Below the pieces are notes generated by a model. That model had not been told where the DNA came from. It ran no database searches and worked only from the letters and a program-made list of their open reading frames with translations. DNA of 24,579 nt from Haloarcula sp. (GTDB lineage Archaea > Halobacteriota > Halobacteria > Halobacteriales > Haloarculaceae): positions 1 through 24,579 of the forward strand of contig JAQCNK010000351.1 of the NCBI GenBank assembly GCA_028275075.1. Reading direction: 5' to 3'. Numbering within the stretch: position 1 is the first letter of the stretch; every line of letters starts with the position of its first letter. Shown here in pieces: positions 15,560 to 23,853 of this stretch. The translations under genes were made by a program, and so were the position numbers.

Positions 15560-17275
15560 TCAGTCGATACCGAGATACACCGAGACGAGGTCATCTTCGT
15601 CGGAGAGGTCACCCGGCGCCCCCTCGAACTGTACTTGTCCTTGTGCGAGAATGTAGACGTAATCGGCCACCCGCAACGCTTCTCTGACGTTCTGTTCGAT
15701 TAACAGCACCTGTGCCCCGCTGTCGACGAGTCGGCGGGTCATCTCGAACACCTGATCGATGAGCGAGGGAGCGAGCCCGCTTGATGGCTCGTCGAGCAGG
15801 TACACCTCGGCCCCGGTCATCATGGCGCGCCCGTAACTGAGCATCATCTGCTGGCCTCCCGATAGCGACCGGCCTCGGCTCTGGAGTTTGCTCTCTAACT
15901 CGGGGAACGATTCTATCACCTTAGTGAGCCGGCTTTCGCGCACGTCCTGGTCAGCGACGGTGTACCCGCCCAGTAACAGATTCTCGCGGACACTGAGGTT
16001 CCCGAAGATTCCGCCGTCCTGCGGGAGCATCGTGATACCACGGCTGACGTTGTCCGCGGGGCTATTACCCGTGATATCGGTGTCGCGATGCTGAATCTGG
16101 CCGTCCCAGGTAGGCACCACCCCGGCGAGCGTTTTCAACAGGGTCGACTTCCCGGACCCATTCGGCCCGAATATGCAGGTCACGCCGTCGCGACTCTTGA
16201 CCGAGACGTTGTCGACGACGCGGTGGCTCCCGTAGCCGCTGGTCAGGTTCTCGCCGACGATCCAAGACTCGGCTGTGTGGTCCGGGCGCGTCGCCGCGGT
16301 GACGGCCGATCCGCCCCCGATGACTGATCTGTCGGGCGTGGTCTCGCCCGCGGCGGCCGTCACTCCCGTGTCACCGGGCGTCGAGTCGCTGGTCAGATCC
16401 GCCGTCCCGTTCAACTCACTCGCGCCGCCGGTCGACGGCGTGGCAGTATCGTCACCGAGGCTCGGGCGACCGCCAGGCTCGCTCCCGTCGACGGTCGCTG
16501 GATCGGGATCTGCGATGAGCGTCTCCAGTGACGCGTCGTGTTCGGCGCTGCCGCCGAGATACGCGCTGCGCACCCGCTCGTCGTTCGTGACCGACTCGAA
16601 GTCATCTTCGACGATGATCTCGCCTTGGTCGAACACTGACACCCGATCACAGATGTCTGCGATGACCCGCATGTCGTGTTCAATGATCACGAACGTCGTT
16701 CCGCGGTCGTTGAGCGTCACGAGATGATCGAGCAGTCGGTTTCGGAGCGAGGGGTTGACCCCGGCGGTCGGTTCGTCGAGCAGGACGCAGGCCGGTTCGA
16801 GCATCAGAATCCGACCCAACTCCACCAACTTTTCTTGGCCACCCGAGATTCCGCCGGCATCCTGATGAGCGATGTGATCAATCTCAAGCAGGTCCAGCAG
16901 CTCGTCGGCCCGTTGACGCTTCTGTTCTCGGACCCGGAGCCCAGACCTGATGCCGTCGGTGAACACCGCGAGCAGGTTCTCCCGGACTGTGAGATCCTCG
17001 AACGGTGACGGAATCTGGAAGGTTCGGCCAAGCCCGTGTCGGGCGATTTCATCCGGCGACTTCCCACTCACGTCGTGCCCGTCAAACCGGACGGCACCGC
17101 CATCGGGAGAGTAAAACCCAGTGACCGTGTTGAAAAACGTCGATTTTCCGGAGCCGTTCGGTCCCATGATCCCGTGGATGGAACCTCCCTCGACCGCAAG
17201 CGAAATTCCGTCGTTGGCGACGAGCGAGCCGAACGTCTTCACCAACTCGTCAGTCTCGAGGAGAGGCGGACTCAC
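15560..17275 (-). CDS. Fused LivG-LivF double ABC ATPase
   Basis: This 571-residue protein carries two complete ATP-binding cassettes. Cassette 1 has Walker A GPNGSGKST at 38-46, signature SGGQE at 144-148 and Walker B CVLLDEPTAG from 163, and resembles LivG. Cassette 2 has GPNGSGKST at 370-378, LSGGQQ from 471 and VYLLDEPSSGLAP from 491, and resembles LivF. They are joined by a linker of about 90 residues (243-335) rich in Ser, Thr, Gly and Asp. The two are normally separate polypeptides, so one chain here supplies both motor subunits for the Liv permeases. All catalytic motifs look intact. It lies 92 bp after the SDR gene and 213 bp before the binding-protein gene. Confidence 0.92.
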   Translation of the reverse strand: MSPPLLETDELVKTFGSLVANDGISLAVEGGSIHGIMGPNGSGKSTFFNTVTGFYSPDGGAVRFDGHDVSGKSPDEIARHGLGRTFQIPSPFEDLTVRENLLAVFTDGIRSGLRVREQKRQRADELLDLLEIDHIAHQDAGGISGGQEKLVELGRILMLEPACVLLDEPTAGVNPSLRNRLLDHLVTLNDRGTTFVIIEHDMRVIADICDRVSVFDQGEIIVEDDFESVTNDERVRSAYLGGSAEHDASLETLIADPDPATVDGSEPGGRPSLGDDTATPSTGGASELNGTADLTSDSTPGDTGVTAAAGETTPDRSVIGGGSAVTAATRPDHTAESWIVGENLTSGYGSHRVVDNVSVKSRDGVTCIFGPNGSGKSTLLKTLAGVVPTWDGQIQHRDTDITGNSPADNVSRGITMLPQDGGIFGNLSVRENLLLGGYTVADQDVRESRLTKVIESFPELESKLQSRGRSLSGGQQMMLSYGRAMMTGAEVYLLDEPSSGLAPSLIDQVFEMTRRLVDSGAQVLLIEQNVREALRVADYVYILAQGQVQFEGAPGDLSDEDDLVSVYLGID

Positions 17276-17367
17276 ATCTGTCGCTTACTGTACAGCTACA
17301 TAACGGTTTGGCAATCAGATGCTCTCGCGCACAGAACCACCCTCTCGACCGACAGCCTGCGCCACGT

Positions 17368-18138
17368 CTATTCGACGGTCGCACGGCCACCATCGACGAG
17401 CACGGTCTCGCCAGTCACGTAGGTGGCGTGATCACTGGCAAGAAAGCCCACGACCTCTGCCACTTCCTCTGGCTCGCCAAGCCGATCGAGCACGGTCAGG
17501 TCGCGGAACCGCCCGCGGGCTGTGTCGTCGTCAGCGTACGGCTCGGTCATCGGGGTCTGGATGAACCCGGGCGCGACAGCGTTCGCACGGACACCATCCT
17601 GCCCTAGTTCTGCTGCGACCGCCCGAGTCAGTCCCTCGAGTCCGGCCTTCGTCGCCACGTAGCCAGCGCGGTTGGCCGCCCCGATCTGTCCGTATATTGA
17701 GGAGACGGTGACGACGCTGCCGCCCGTCTCCCGGAGATGCGGGGCAGCCTCACGGACGAGCTGAAATGGGGCGGTGAGGTTGACCGCCACCGACCGTTCC
17801 CACGCCTCGCCGTCGTGTGTTGCCAGTGGTTCGCGTGCGACGACCCCGGCCACGCTGACCACCGCGTCAATACACCCAGTGTCGGCTGCCCGCTCAATCA
17901 GTGCCGTGACCGCAGCAGAGTCAGTCACGTCGGCGGCTACCGGATCAAACATTCCCGGCAGCTCCGCGCAGGCTGTCACGGTCTCTGACTGGTCGAGCCG
18001 GTCGCCTCCGATTACTGTCGCCCCGCGGGTCGCGAAATACACTGCACACGCCCTGCCGATCCCCCTAGCTGAGCCCGTCAGCAGGACGGTCTCGTCTCCG
18101 AAGGCCTTCTTTCCAGTCGCTCCGTCAGTCAGACCCAT
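17368..18138 (-). CDS. Short-chain dehydrogenase/reductase (classical SDR)
   Basis: The 256-residue enzyme shows the NAD(P)-binding TGSARGIG (21-28), the SVAGVV strand (replacing the usual NNAG), Asn120, and the catalytic set Ser147, Tyr160 and Lys164 in a YVATK motif. The C-terminus VTGETVLVDGG is typical. It should oxidise or reduce a hydroxyl/keto group using NAD(P). The ATG at 18138 overlaps the stop of the FAD-enzyme gene (TGATG), so the two oxidoreductases are translationally coupled and probably act in sequence. An upstream-extended frame to 18261 is arginine-rich shadow sequence and was not used. The substrate is unknown. The family is too broad to infer it. Confidence 0.9.
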   Translation of the reverse strand: MGLTDGATGKKAFGDETVLLTGSARGIGRACAVYFATRGATVIGGDRLDQSETVTACAELPGMFDPVAADVTDSAAVTALIERAADTGCIDAVVSVAGVVAREPLATHDGEAWERSVAVNLTAPFQLVREAAPHLRETGGSVVTVSSIYGQIGAANRAGYVATKAGLEGLTRAVAAELGQDGVRANAVAPGFIQTPMTEPYADDDTARGRFRDLTVLDRLGEPEEVAEVVGFLASDHATYVTGETVLVDGGRATVE

Positions 18139-19589
18139 CACCCATCCCCGAGCGACCGGGCAGCGTGCAGGCCGGCGAGCCGGCCGAATCCCATCGCTGT
18201 CGTGAGCCCGTTCCCCGAGAGGTAGCCGTCTGACCCGTGGCCGCTGATGCCCGTTGCACACCCCCCACCGGCGTACAGGTTCTCGACGGCCGACCCGTCT
18301 TCACGCAGCACCCGTCCGTCTTCGTCGACGACGAGTCCGCCTTGCGTGTGAAACAGTGAGCCAGTGACTTCGGCCCCATAGAACGGCGGCTCAAGCATGT
18401 GACGCCCGTCCGTCCGCCCAACGGCGTCTGGTGTGCCGGCCTCGACGGAGGCGTTGTACGACGCGACTGCCTCGGCGGTCGGCCCCGGGGCACAGCCCAA
18501 CTTCCCGGCCAGTGTCTCGATGGTGTCGGCGCTGACATACGAGCCCAGCGTTATCGCGCGGTCGAAGTCCTCGAATTCCCCTCTGAGGCGCTCGAAAATC
18601 CGTTCGTCGAACACTTCATAAGCGACACTCCCGGGCTGGCGCACCACATCGAGCGCGAACTTGGAGTACCCTGTTGACTCATCGCCGAAGCGCTCGCCAT
18701 CAGCGTTGACCAGGACCCCGCCGTTCATCACAACGGCGTACGTCGACAGCGTCTCCGTACCTTTCACGACCGTCGCGTGACCCTGAAACGCATCCATCGA
18801 CGCGAGATCGCCGCCGAGTTGTGACCCCCATCGGATCCCGTCACCGGTGTTCCCGTCGGACCCGTAGTACAGCGCCTCGGCGATATCCTCTTCACAGTGG
18901 GTGCTGATCATCTCTCTGTTGCCGGCAAAGCCATCCGTCGCGAGGATCACCTTCTCCGCGCGGATACTCTCCTGCCGGCCGGTCTCGATCACGACCCCCT
19001 CGACGGCGCCGTCTTTGGCGACGAGTTTCCGTGCCGGCGTATTCGTGAGTAGCCGTGCGTTGTCACGCGCCTCGATCCGCCCACGCATCTCCGCAACCAG
19101 ATTCTCTCCATTTCGACCCGGCGGCGAGTGCATCCTGTATTCGGAGTGTTTCGGGTACTTGAAATCGTCCACCAAGTGCAACGAGAGGTCCCAGCCGTCG
19201 ACGAGCCAGTGGACAAGCTCCACACTGCTCTCACAGAGGTGTCGAACCATCTCCTCGTCGGCCTCGTGGCCGTTTTTCGACTGGATATCTGCAACCATGT
19301 CTGCAGGCTCTTCCTCGATGCCCGCCTCCCGCTGGAATCGCGTCCCTGCGGCCGGAATCATCCCCGTGGACAGAGCCGCGTTCCCTCCGACCTCGTCGCT
19401 TTTCTCAAGCAGAGTGACTTTGAGGTCCTCGTTTTCACACGCGGCGAGCGTCGCGGTGAGGCCACAGCCACCCGCTCCTGCCACTAACACGTCGGTCTCC
19501 ATGTCAAACTCAACCTCTTCGGCGGAGACGACCTCCGCGCCCGCATCATCCAGTGCCCTCTCCCGAGGCGCTGCGTCGGGTGATCGCAT
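18138..19589 (-). CDS. FAD-dependent oxidoreductase, fumarate-reductase/ketosteroid-dehydrogenase type
   Basis: This 483-residue protein has an N-terminal Rossmann FAD site TDVLVAGAGGCGLTATLAA (glycines 38-43), then LLEKSDEVGGNAALSTGMIP. The C-terminal FAD-binding block GGGCATGISGHGSDGYLSGN ends the fold. This is the FAD_binding_2 family, which includes fumarate and urocanate reductases, tricarballylate dehydrogenase and ketosteroid dehydrogenases. There is no heme domain or signal peptide, so it is cytoplasmic and must pass electrons to an unknown partner. It probably introduces or removes a double bond next to a carbonyl or carboxylate. The ATG at 19589 is preferred over 19631 because a TATA box lies about 29 bp upstream. 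It is the first gene of the minus-strand locus. Confidence 0.88.
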   Translation of the reverse strand: MRSPDAAPRERALDDAGAEVVSAEEVEFDMETDVLVAGAGGCGLTATLAACENEDLKVTLLEKSDEVGGNAALSTGMIPAAGTRFQREAGIEEEPADMVADIQSKNGHEADEEMVRHLCESSVELVHWLVDGWDLSLHLVDDFKYPKHSEYRMHSPPGRNGENLVAEMRGRIEARDNARLLTNTPARKLVAKDGAVEGVVIETGRQESIRAEKVILATDGFAGNREMISTHCEEDIAEALYYGSDGNTGDGIRWGSQLGGDLASMDAFQGHATVVKGTETLSTYAVVMNGGVLVNADGERFGDESTGYSKFALDVVRQPGSVAYEVFDERIFERLRGEFEDFDRAITLGSYVSADTIETLAGKLGCAPGPTAEAVASYNASVEAGTPDAVGRTDGRHMLEPPFYGAEVTGSLFHTQGGLVVDEDGRVLREDGSAVENLYAGGGCATGISGHGSDGYLSGNGLTTAMGFGRLAGLHAARSLGDG

Positions 19590-20390
19590 GTTAGTCGTTT
19601 GCACACCTCCGCGTCTAAATGTACCGGTCAATCTGCTCCGGGCACGGAACGGCCCGGTTCAGTCGCGCTGATCTGTCTGTCCCGATTCGCGGTTCTGATT
19701 TCTCGTCTGGCGATACGAACAGAACCCGCGGTGACCACGTTCCACCACCGGCAGAGTCGGTGACAGCCCCGCCCGGCGGTGACGGACGACCGTCGACTCG
19801 CGGCGTCTGCAATTTATGCGACCGACGCCACGCGCGGCGCCCAGCATTGCTCTGGCGTCCGGTCTTCAGGCAACTCCGAAGACGGGAGTCCACGGTCTAA
19901 CCGCGATCACAGTCGTTTCCCCGGAACTCGCGGCCGCAGTTATTCCTCCGGCACTCGTGACTGTCGATTTCGGCCCGTGGGTCTGATTTATTCGTCTGGC
20001 CCCGCAAGGTGGCACGATGATACACGACACACGAGGAGTGGTTGAAGAACGCCCTGCCCGGACGCGTGAGACGGTCGGACCCATCACTGTTGGCACGGCA
20101 CCGGCCAGACGGATGTCGGTTCCGCACAGACGCTTTCGGCTCCCCCACCCGCGGCCAGCGGGGTGGTGCTGGGCCGAGCCCAGCTTCCAGCACGAGCGGC
20201 CCGTGGCACGAGGGGACCGAAGGGTTACGACCGCCTCGCCCGAATTCAGCCGGGCCACATCTTCTGCTTGTGACAACTCTGTCGGTGCCCCTGTGGACGG
20301 CAGTCACCCAGAGATCCGCGACCTCTCCGAAAGAATCAGCCCCACTCCCCGGGCGATTACGACTATCGCCGTCGACGGTGTGGTGGTCAC
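19590..20390. other. Divergent intergenic region of about 800 bp
   Basis: It separates the minus-strand locus from the plus-strand genes and is the likely control region for both. It holds the FAD-gene TATA box and, on the plus strand, a TGATTTATTCG element near 19985-19995. An ORF at 20017-20394 starts about 28 bp after that element and ends in an ATGA overlap with the LLM gene. Its product is arginine- and proline-rich, not acidic, and matches nothing known to me, so I do not call it a gene. It may instead be a long leader. Confidence 0.45.
19614..19623 (-). promoter_or_regulatory. TATA box for the FAD-enzyme/SDR operon
   Basis: The minus strand reads TACATTTAGA, centred about 29 bp before the ATG at 19589, which is leaderless spacing. 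It heads the minus-strand locus and faces away from the LLM gene. Confidence 0.55.
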
Positions 20391-21446
20391 ATGAGTCCCT
20401 CACCCGACAGTGAGGCCCCGTCAACCAGAGTGGCTGCGGGCGACGATCCCGACGAAGCCGACCAGAGCGACCGGATCGGCGTGTTTTTTTCACTTCGTGA
20501 TGATCTTTCGCTGGTTACCCGGGCGGAGGAATTGGGATACGAGAGCGTGTGGGCCGCTGAAGGGCAAGGGAAGTCAGCGTTCGGTAAACTGGAGCGGTGG
20601 GCGGCACACACGGACCGGATCGGGCTGGCGACAGGAATTGTCAACGTATTCTCCCGGACGCCCGCCGCGCTCGCACAGGCCATCGCGACACTCGATTCAC
20701 ACTCCGGTAGCCGGGCGATCCTCGGACTCGGCGTCGCACACCCGGGGGTGGTTGAGGGATTTCACGGCACCGAGTTTGACCGCCCGCTCCCCCGGATGGC
20801 CGAGTACATACGGTTGGTCCGGCGGTACCTCCGCGGTGATCCAGAGGAGTTCGACGGAGAGTTCTTTTCACCCTCTCGGTCATCGTTCTGGGAGGCTTTC
20901 GAGCCCGAACGTGCTGCAGTCCCGATATACAACGGCGCGTTAGGGCCGGGAAACGTCCGACTCACCGGTGAATTCGCCGACGGCTGGGTGCCGAACCTGT
21001 ATCCTGATTCTCAGTTTGCCGAGGCGACCGACTGGCTCGCGACAGGGGCGGCTCGCGCCGAGAGGGACCTGGCGGACATCGACGTGGCAATGTACGTCCT
21101 GACGGCCATCGACGAGGATCCGGATCGTGCCCGGCGGGCGGCCGCCGACCACGTCGCCTACTACCTCCGAGATATCCCCGGGTACTACGACCGCGCCGCC
21201 GAGGAGGCGGGATTCGGCGAGACCGTCGAGGCAGTGCGCGAGGCCCCCTCGACACCAGCCGGTGCCGAGCAGATCGACGATGCTCTTCTCGACCGTCTGG
21301 CAGTCATCGGCACCCCTCGCGAGGGTAGAGCCCAGATTAATAAACTCCGAGCAGCCGGCGTCGATCTGCCGATCGTTCGAGCGCCCGCAGGCAGCGACCG
21401 AGAATGGGTCGACCGAACGCTGTCTGCGTTCGCGCCGACGGAGTGA
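20391..21446 (+). CDS. Luciferase-like (LLM) flavin or F420-dependent oxidoreductase
   Basis: The 351-residue TIM-barrel protein belongs to the bacterial-luciferase-like family. It has RAEELGYESVWAAEG at 44-58, then TDRIGLATGIVNVFSRTPAA and LDSHSGSRAILGLGVAHPG, the phosphate/cofactor-binding region of LLM enzymes. The late GTPREGRAQINKLRAAGV block is also typical. The first 28 residues are an acidic tail of the halophilic kind. In haloarchaea many such proteins use coenzyme F420 rather than FMN, and the sequence does not decide between a monooxygenase and a dehydrogenase. It precedes an isochorismatase-family amidase gene, recalling the RutA-RutB pairing of pyrimidine breakdown, but the neighbours otherwise differ from the Rut pathway. 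Confidence 0.85.
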   Translation: MSPSPDSEAPSTRVAAGDDPDEADQSDRIGVFFSLRDDLSLVTRAEELGYESVWAAEGQGKSAFGKLERWAAHTDRIGLATGIVNVFSRTPAALAQAIATLDSHSGSRAILGLGVAHPGVVEGFHGTEFDRPLPRMAEYIRLVRRYLRGDPEEFDGEFFSPSRSSFWEAFEPERAAVPIYNGALGPGNVRLTGEFADGWVPNLYPDSQFAEATDWLATGAARAERDLADIDVAMYVLTAIDEDPDRARRAAADHVAYYLRDIPGYYDRAAEEAGFGETVEAVREAPSTPAGAEQIDDALLDRLAVIGTPREGRAQINKLRAAGVDLPIVRAPAGSDREWVDRTLSAFAPTE

Positions 21447-21580
21447 GAAACCGCGGGCCAGTGTGGCGGCCCCGCAGTGAGCCCCCGTGAAAACAGATTA
21501 CAGAAGACGAGGCCAGGTGTCGACCTGCTCTCTCGGAAACGGCCGAGACAGCAGACGGGTCAACCGTATCACCCACAGAA

Positions 21581-21586
21581 TTATAC
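21581..21586 (+). promoter_or_regulatory. TATA box for the amidase/hydantoinase pair
   Basis: TTATAC inside AGAATTATACACT lies about 33 bp before the ATG at 21617, in the 170-bp gap after the LLM gene. It implies a start site a few bases before the ATG, so the two hydrolases can be expressed independently of the LLM gene. Confidence 0.5.
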
Positions 21587-21616
21587 ACTTCGTTAGTGAA
21601 TTGACGCACAATTACA

Positions 21617-22282
21617 ATGACAACGCACATCTGGAAAGATCTGCTCACCGACCGGGATGAGAAGGTTATCTCCGCGGCCGGATATGACAAGGAAGGCGCC
21701 TCATCTTGGGAATCGCGAGGAATGGGAGAACGGCCGATGGTTCTCGTCATCGATATGCAGCGGCTCGTGGTCGGCGAGGAGAAGCCAATTCTCGACGCTG
21801 TCGACGATTACCGAACTGCGATGGGTGAGATTGCGTGGGACGCGATTGGCCACATCAGCCCGTTCCTCGAGTTCACCCGCGACAGCGGGGTGCCGGTCAC
21901 GTACACGCGGGTGGTTCCGTCGAGTTACGACGACGCGAATCACGAGGATCTCGATATTGTCGACCCGGTTGCTCCCGCCGACGGTGAGCCAGTGATCGAC
22001 AAGTCGTACGCGTCGGCATTCTACGGGACGGACCTCCTTTCGCGGCTCGTGCGAGGTGGCCACGACTCGGTGATCATCGTCGGTAATTCCACGAGCGGGT
22101 GTGTCCGGGCGACCGCGATCGACGCCCAACAGAACGGGTTCAATGTCGTCCTCCCACAGGAGTGTGTGTTCGACCGGATCGAGGCCAGCCACAAGATTGC
22201 GCTGATGGACCTGTGGATGAAATACGCCGAAGTACTCAACCGCGGCGAAGTCGAAGCCTGGGTCACGGGGGTTACAGAATGA
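21617..22282 (+). CDS. Isochorismatase-family amidohydrolase (cysteine hydrolase)
   Basis: This 221-residue enzyme carries the family triad: Asp46 in VIDMQ, Lys129 in DKSYASAFYGTDL and nucleophile Cys162 in GNSTSGCVRATAIDA. The TSGCVRATA pattern and the RGMGERP lead-in are those of N-carbamoylsarcosine amidase and maleamate amidase relatives, which hydrolyse a C-N bond in a linear amide or ureido acid and release ammonia. It overlaps the hydantoinase gene by ATGA, so the two are made together. The natural reading is that the hydantoinase opens a ring and this enzyme removes the remaining amide or carbamoyl group. The exact substrate is inferred only from context. Confidence 0.9.
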   Translation: MTTHIWKDLLTDRDEKVISAAGYDKEGASSWESRGMGERPMVLVIDMQRLVVGEEKPILDAVDDYRTAMGEIAWDAIGHISPFLEFTRDSGVPVTYTRVVPSSYDDANHEDLDIVDPVAPADGEPVIDKSYASAFYGTDLLSRLVRGGHDSVIIVGNSTSGCVRATAIDAQQNGFNVVLPQECVFDRIEASHKIALMDLWMKYAEVLNRGEVEAWVTGVTE

Positions 22283-23670
22283 CACACGACCTCGTCGTTG
22301 CGAACGGGACTGTGGTGACCCCGGCCCGTGGCGCCTTCAAGGCGGACGTGGCTACCGACGGTGAAGAAATCTCTGCAATCGCCGCCCCGGGAACTCTCTC
22401 TGGAGACACTGTTGTTGACGCCACAGATGCCCACGTGCTCCCGGGAGCGATCGACCCACACACCCATCACGGGATCTATCGCGGGCTCGAGGCCGACGCC
22501 GAGACCGAATCACGGTCCGATCTCGTCGGCGGCGTCACGACCATCGGGAACTACTTCCGCCGACCTGGCTCCTACCGTGAGATCATGGACGACTACTTCG
22601 CGGAGGCTGAACCGAACTATTACCACGATTATTTTTTCTCGCTGGGACTGCTCTCATTCGACCACGTCGGTGAAATCCCGGCGATCATCGACGAACTCGG
22701 GATCACGTCGTTCAAATGGTACAAAAATTATAAAGATGTCGCCCCGGAGAAGTTCGGTGTCGACTGTGAGATGCACGACGACTGGGCCGATGCGTTCATC
22801 CAGACGCTGGCAGACCAGGACGTGCCGACGACGCTCGGACACCACTCCGAGAACATGGAGATCACGAGCGCGCGCGGCGACAACCCCTATATCGACGCCG
22901 GGGTAGACGCCGACCGAGAATACCGTGATTACGACGTGCTTGTCGACCAGTTTCCCGATTACGCAGAGGCTCAGAGCCTGACCGCGAGCGGTTCGTTAGC
23001 CCGCCAACACGACTACGACGACGACTTCTACGCAGTCCACGTCTCTGCAGGCCGGACCGCCGACGAACTCGCGATGTTGCAGGAGGCGGGCTGGGAGATC
23101 ACGGGTGAAACGTGCACTCACTATCTCACACTCACCGCTGAAGACTGCGACGAGCGGCACAACGTCAATCCACCGGTGCGTTCGCGGGCAGACCAGGAGA
23201 CACTGTGGAACCGCGTCGCCGACGGCACGATCTCCTGTATCGGGACCGACCACTGTGCCAATCTCCGCGACGACAAAGTCGGCCAGGATGTGCCCGACAG
23301 TCTCCCGGGATTCCCCTCGTCGGCGACCCTGCTCCCGCTCATTCTCTCTGAGGGTGTTGCCGAAAATCGTATTCCGCTGAAACGAGCCGTTGAGGTCACC
23401 TCAACGAACACGGCGAAGGCATTCGATATCTATCCGAAAAAAGGATCGCTCCAGATCGGAACCGACGCGGACCTCGTAATCGTCGACCTCGAGCAGACAA
23501 AGACGGTTACTCCGGACCTTCTGCAGGGCGGGGCCGATTACTCGCCGTACGAGGGCCGTGACGTCACCGGCTGGCCAACTCACACGATCGTCCGCGGACA
23601 ACTCGCGTACGAGCACGGTGATATCGTCGGACAACGGGGACACGGGACACACATCGACCGCCCGATTTGA
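22279..23670 (+). CDS. Hydantoinase/dihydropyrimidinase-family cyclic amidase
   Basis: The 463-residue amidohydrolase shows the full two-metal site of the hydantoinase branch: DPHTH (His61, His63), SFKWYKN with Lys146 as the carboxylated bridging lysine, GHHSEN (His189), AVHVSAG (His254) and GTDHCAN with catalytic Asp324. The C-terminal KAFDIYPKKGSLQIGTDADL block is also standard. It should hydrolyse a cyclic amide, imide or ureide. The frame is open further upstream to 22099, but that part lies inside the amidase gene. The ATG at 22279 overlaps its stop (ATGA) and starts the family sequence MTHDLVVANGTVV. Allantoinase or dihydropyrimidinase activity is possible, but the linked CoA-pathway genes argue for a carbon-rich substrate. 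Confidence 0.92.
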   Translation: MTHDLVVANGTVVTPARGAFKADVATDGEEISAIAAPGTLSGDTVVDATDAHVLPGAIDPHTHHGIYRGLEADAETESRSDLVGGVTTIGNYFRRPGSYREIMDDYFAEAEPNYYHDYFFSLGLLSFDHVGEIPAIIDELGITSFKWYKNYKDVAPEKFGVDCEMHDDWADAFIQTLADQDVPTTLGHHSENMEITSARGDNPYIDAGVDADREYRDYDVLVDQFPDYAEAQSLTASGSLARQHDYDDDFYAVHVSAGRTADELAMLQEAGWEITGETCTHYLTLTAEDCDERHNVNPPVRSRADQETLWNRVADGTISCIGTDHCANLRDDKVGQDVPDSLPGFPSSATLLPLILSEGVAENRIPLKRAVEVTSTNTAKAFDIYPKKGSLQIGTDADLVIVDLEQTKTVTPDLLQGGADYSPYEGRDVTGWPTHTIVRGQLAYEHGDIVGQRGHGTHIDRPI

Positions 23671-23833
23671 GCGGGTCGCGCTGAAACACACCGCGACACA
23701 GGTGACACCGACGACACACCGGAGACAGCCCCCCGGCGGCAGTGTGGTTGGGAGAAAACCCGACTATGGACCGATGGACACGCCTCATCCTGTCATTGCT
23801 TGGGACACTATTATAGATGGAATAGGCGTAATA

Positions 23834-23853
23834 CCACGCCGTTCACGGCGTGG
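23834..23853. repeat. Hairpin resembling an IS200/IS605-family end
   Basis: CCACGCCG, loop TTCA, CGGCGTGG form a perfect 8-bp stem, flanked by TAATA and ATACG. Haloarchaeal IS200/IS605 and IS1341-type elements (tnpB carriers) often end in a hairpin of nearly this sequence, read on the minus strand as CCACGCCGTGAACGGCGTGG. No transposase gene is visible next to it, so it would be a solo or degraded end. Confidence 0.4.

Noticed and set aside
20391..23670. A Rut-type uracil degradation operon (RutA LLM and RutB amidase)
   Set aside because: A hydantoinase takes the place of the other Rut genes, there is no flavin reductase or uracil permease, and the linked genes form a CoA-thioester pathway. 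The resemblance is limited to two families.
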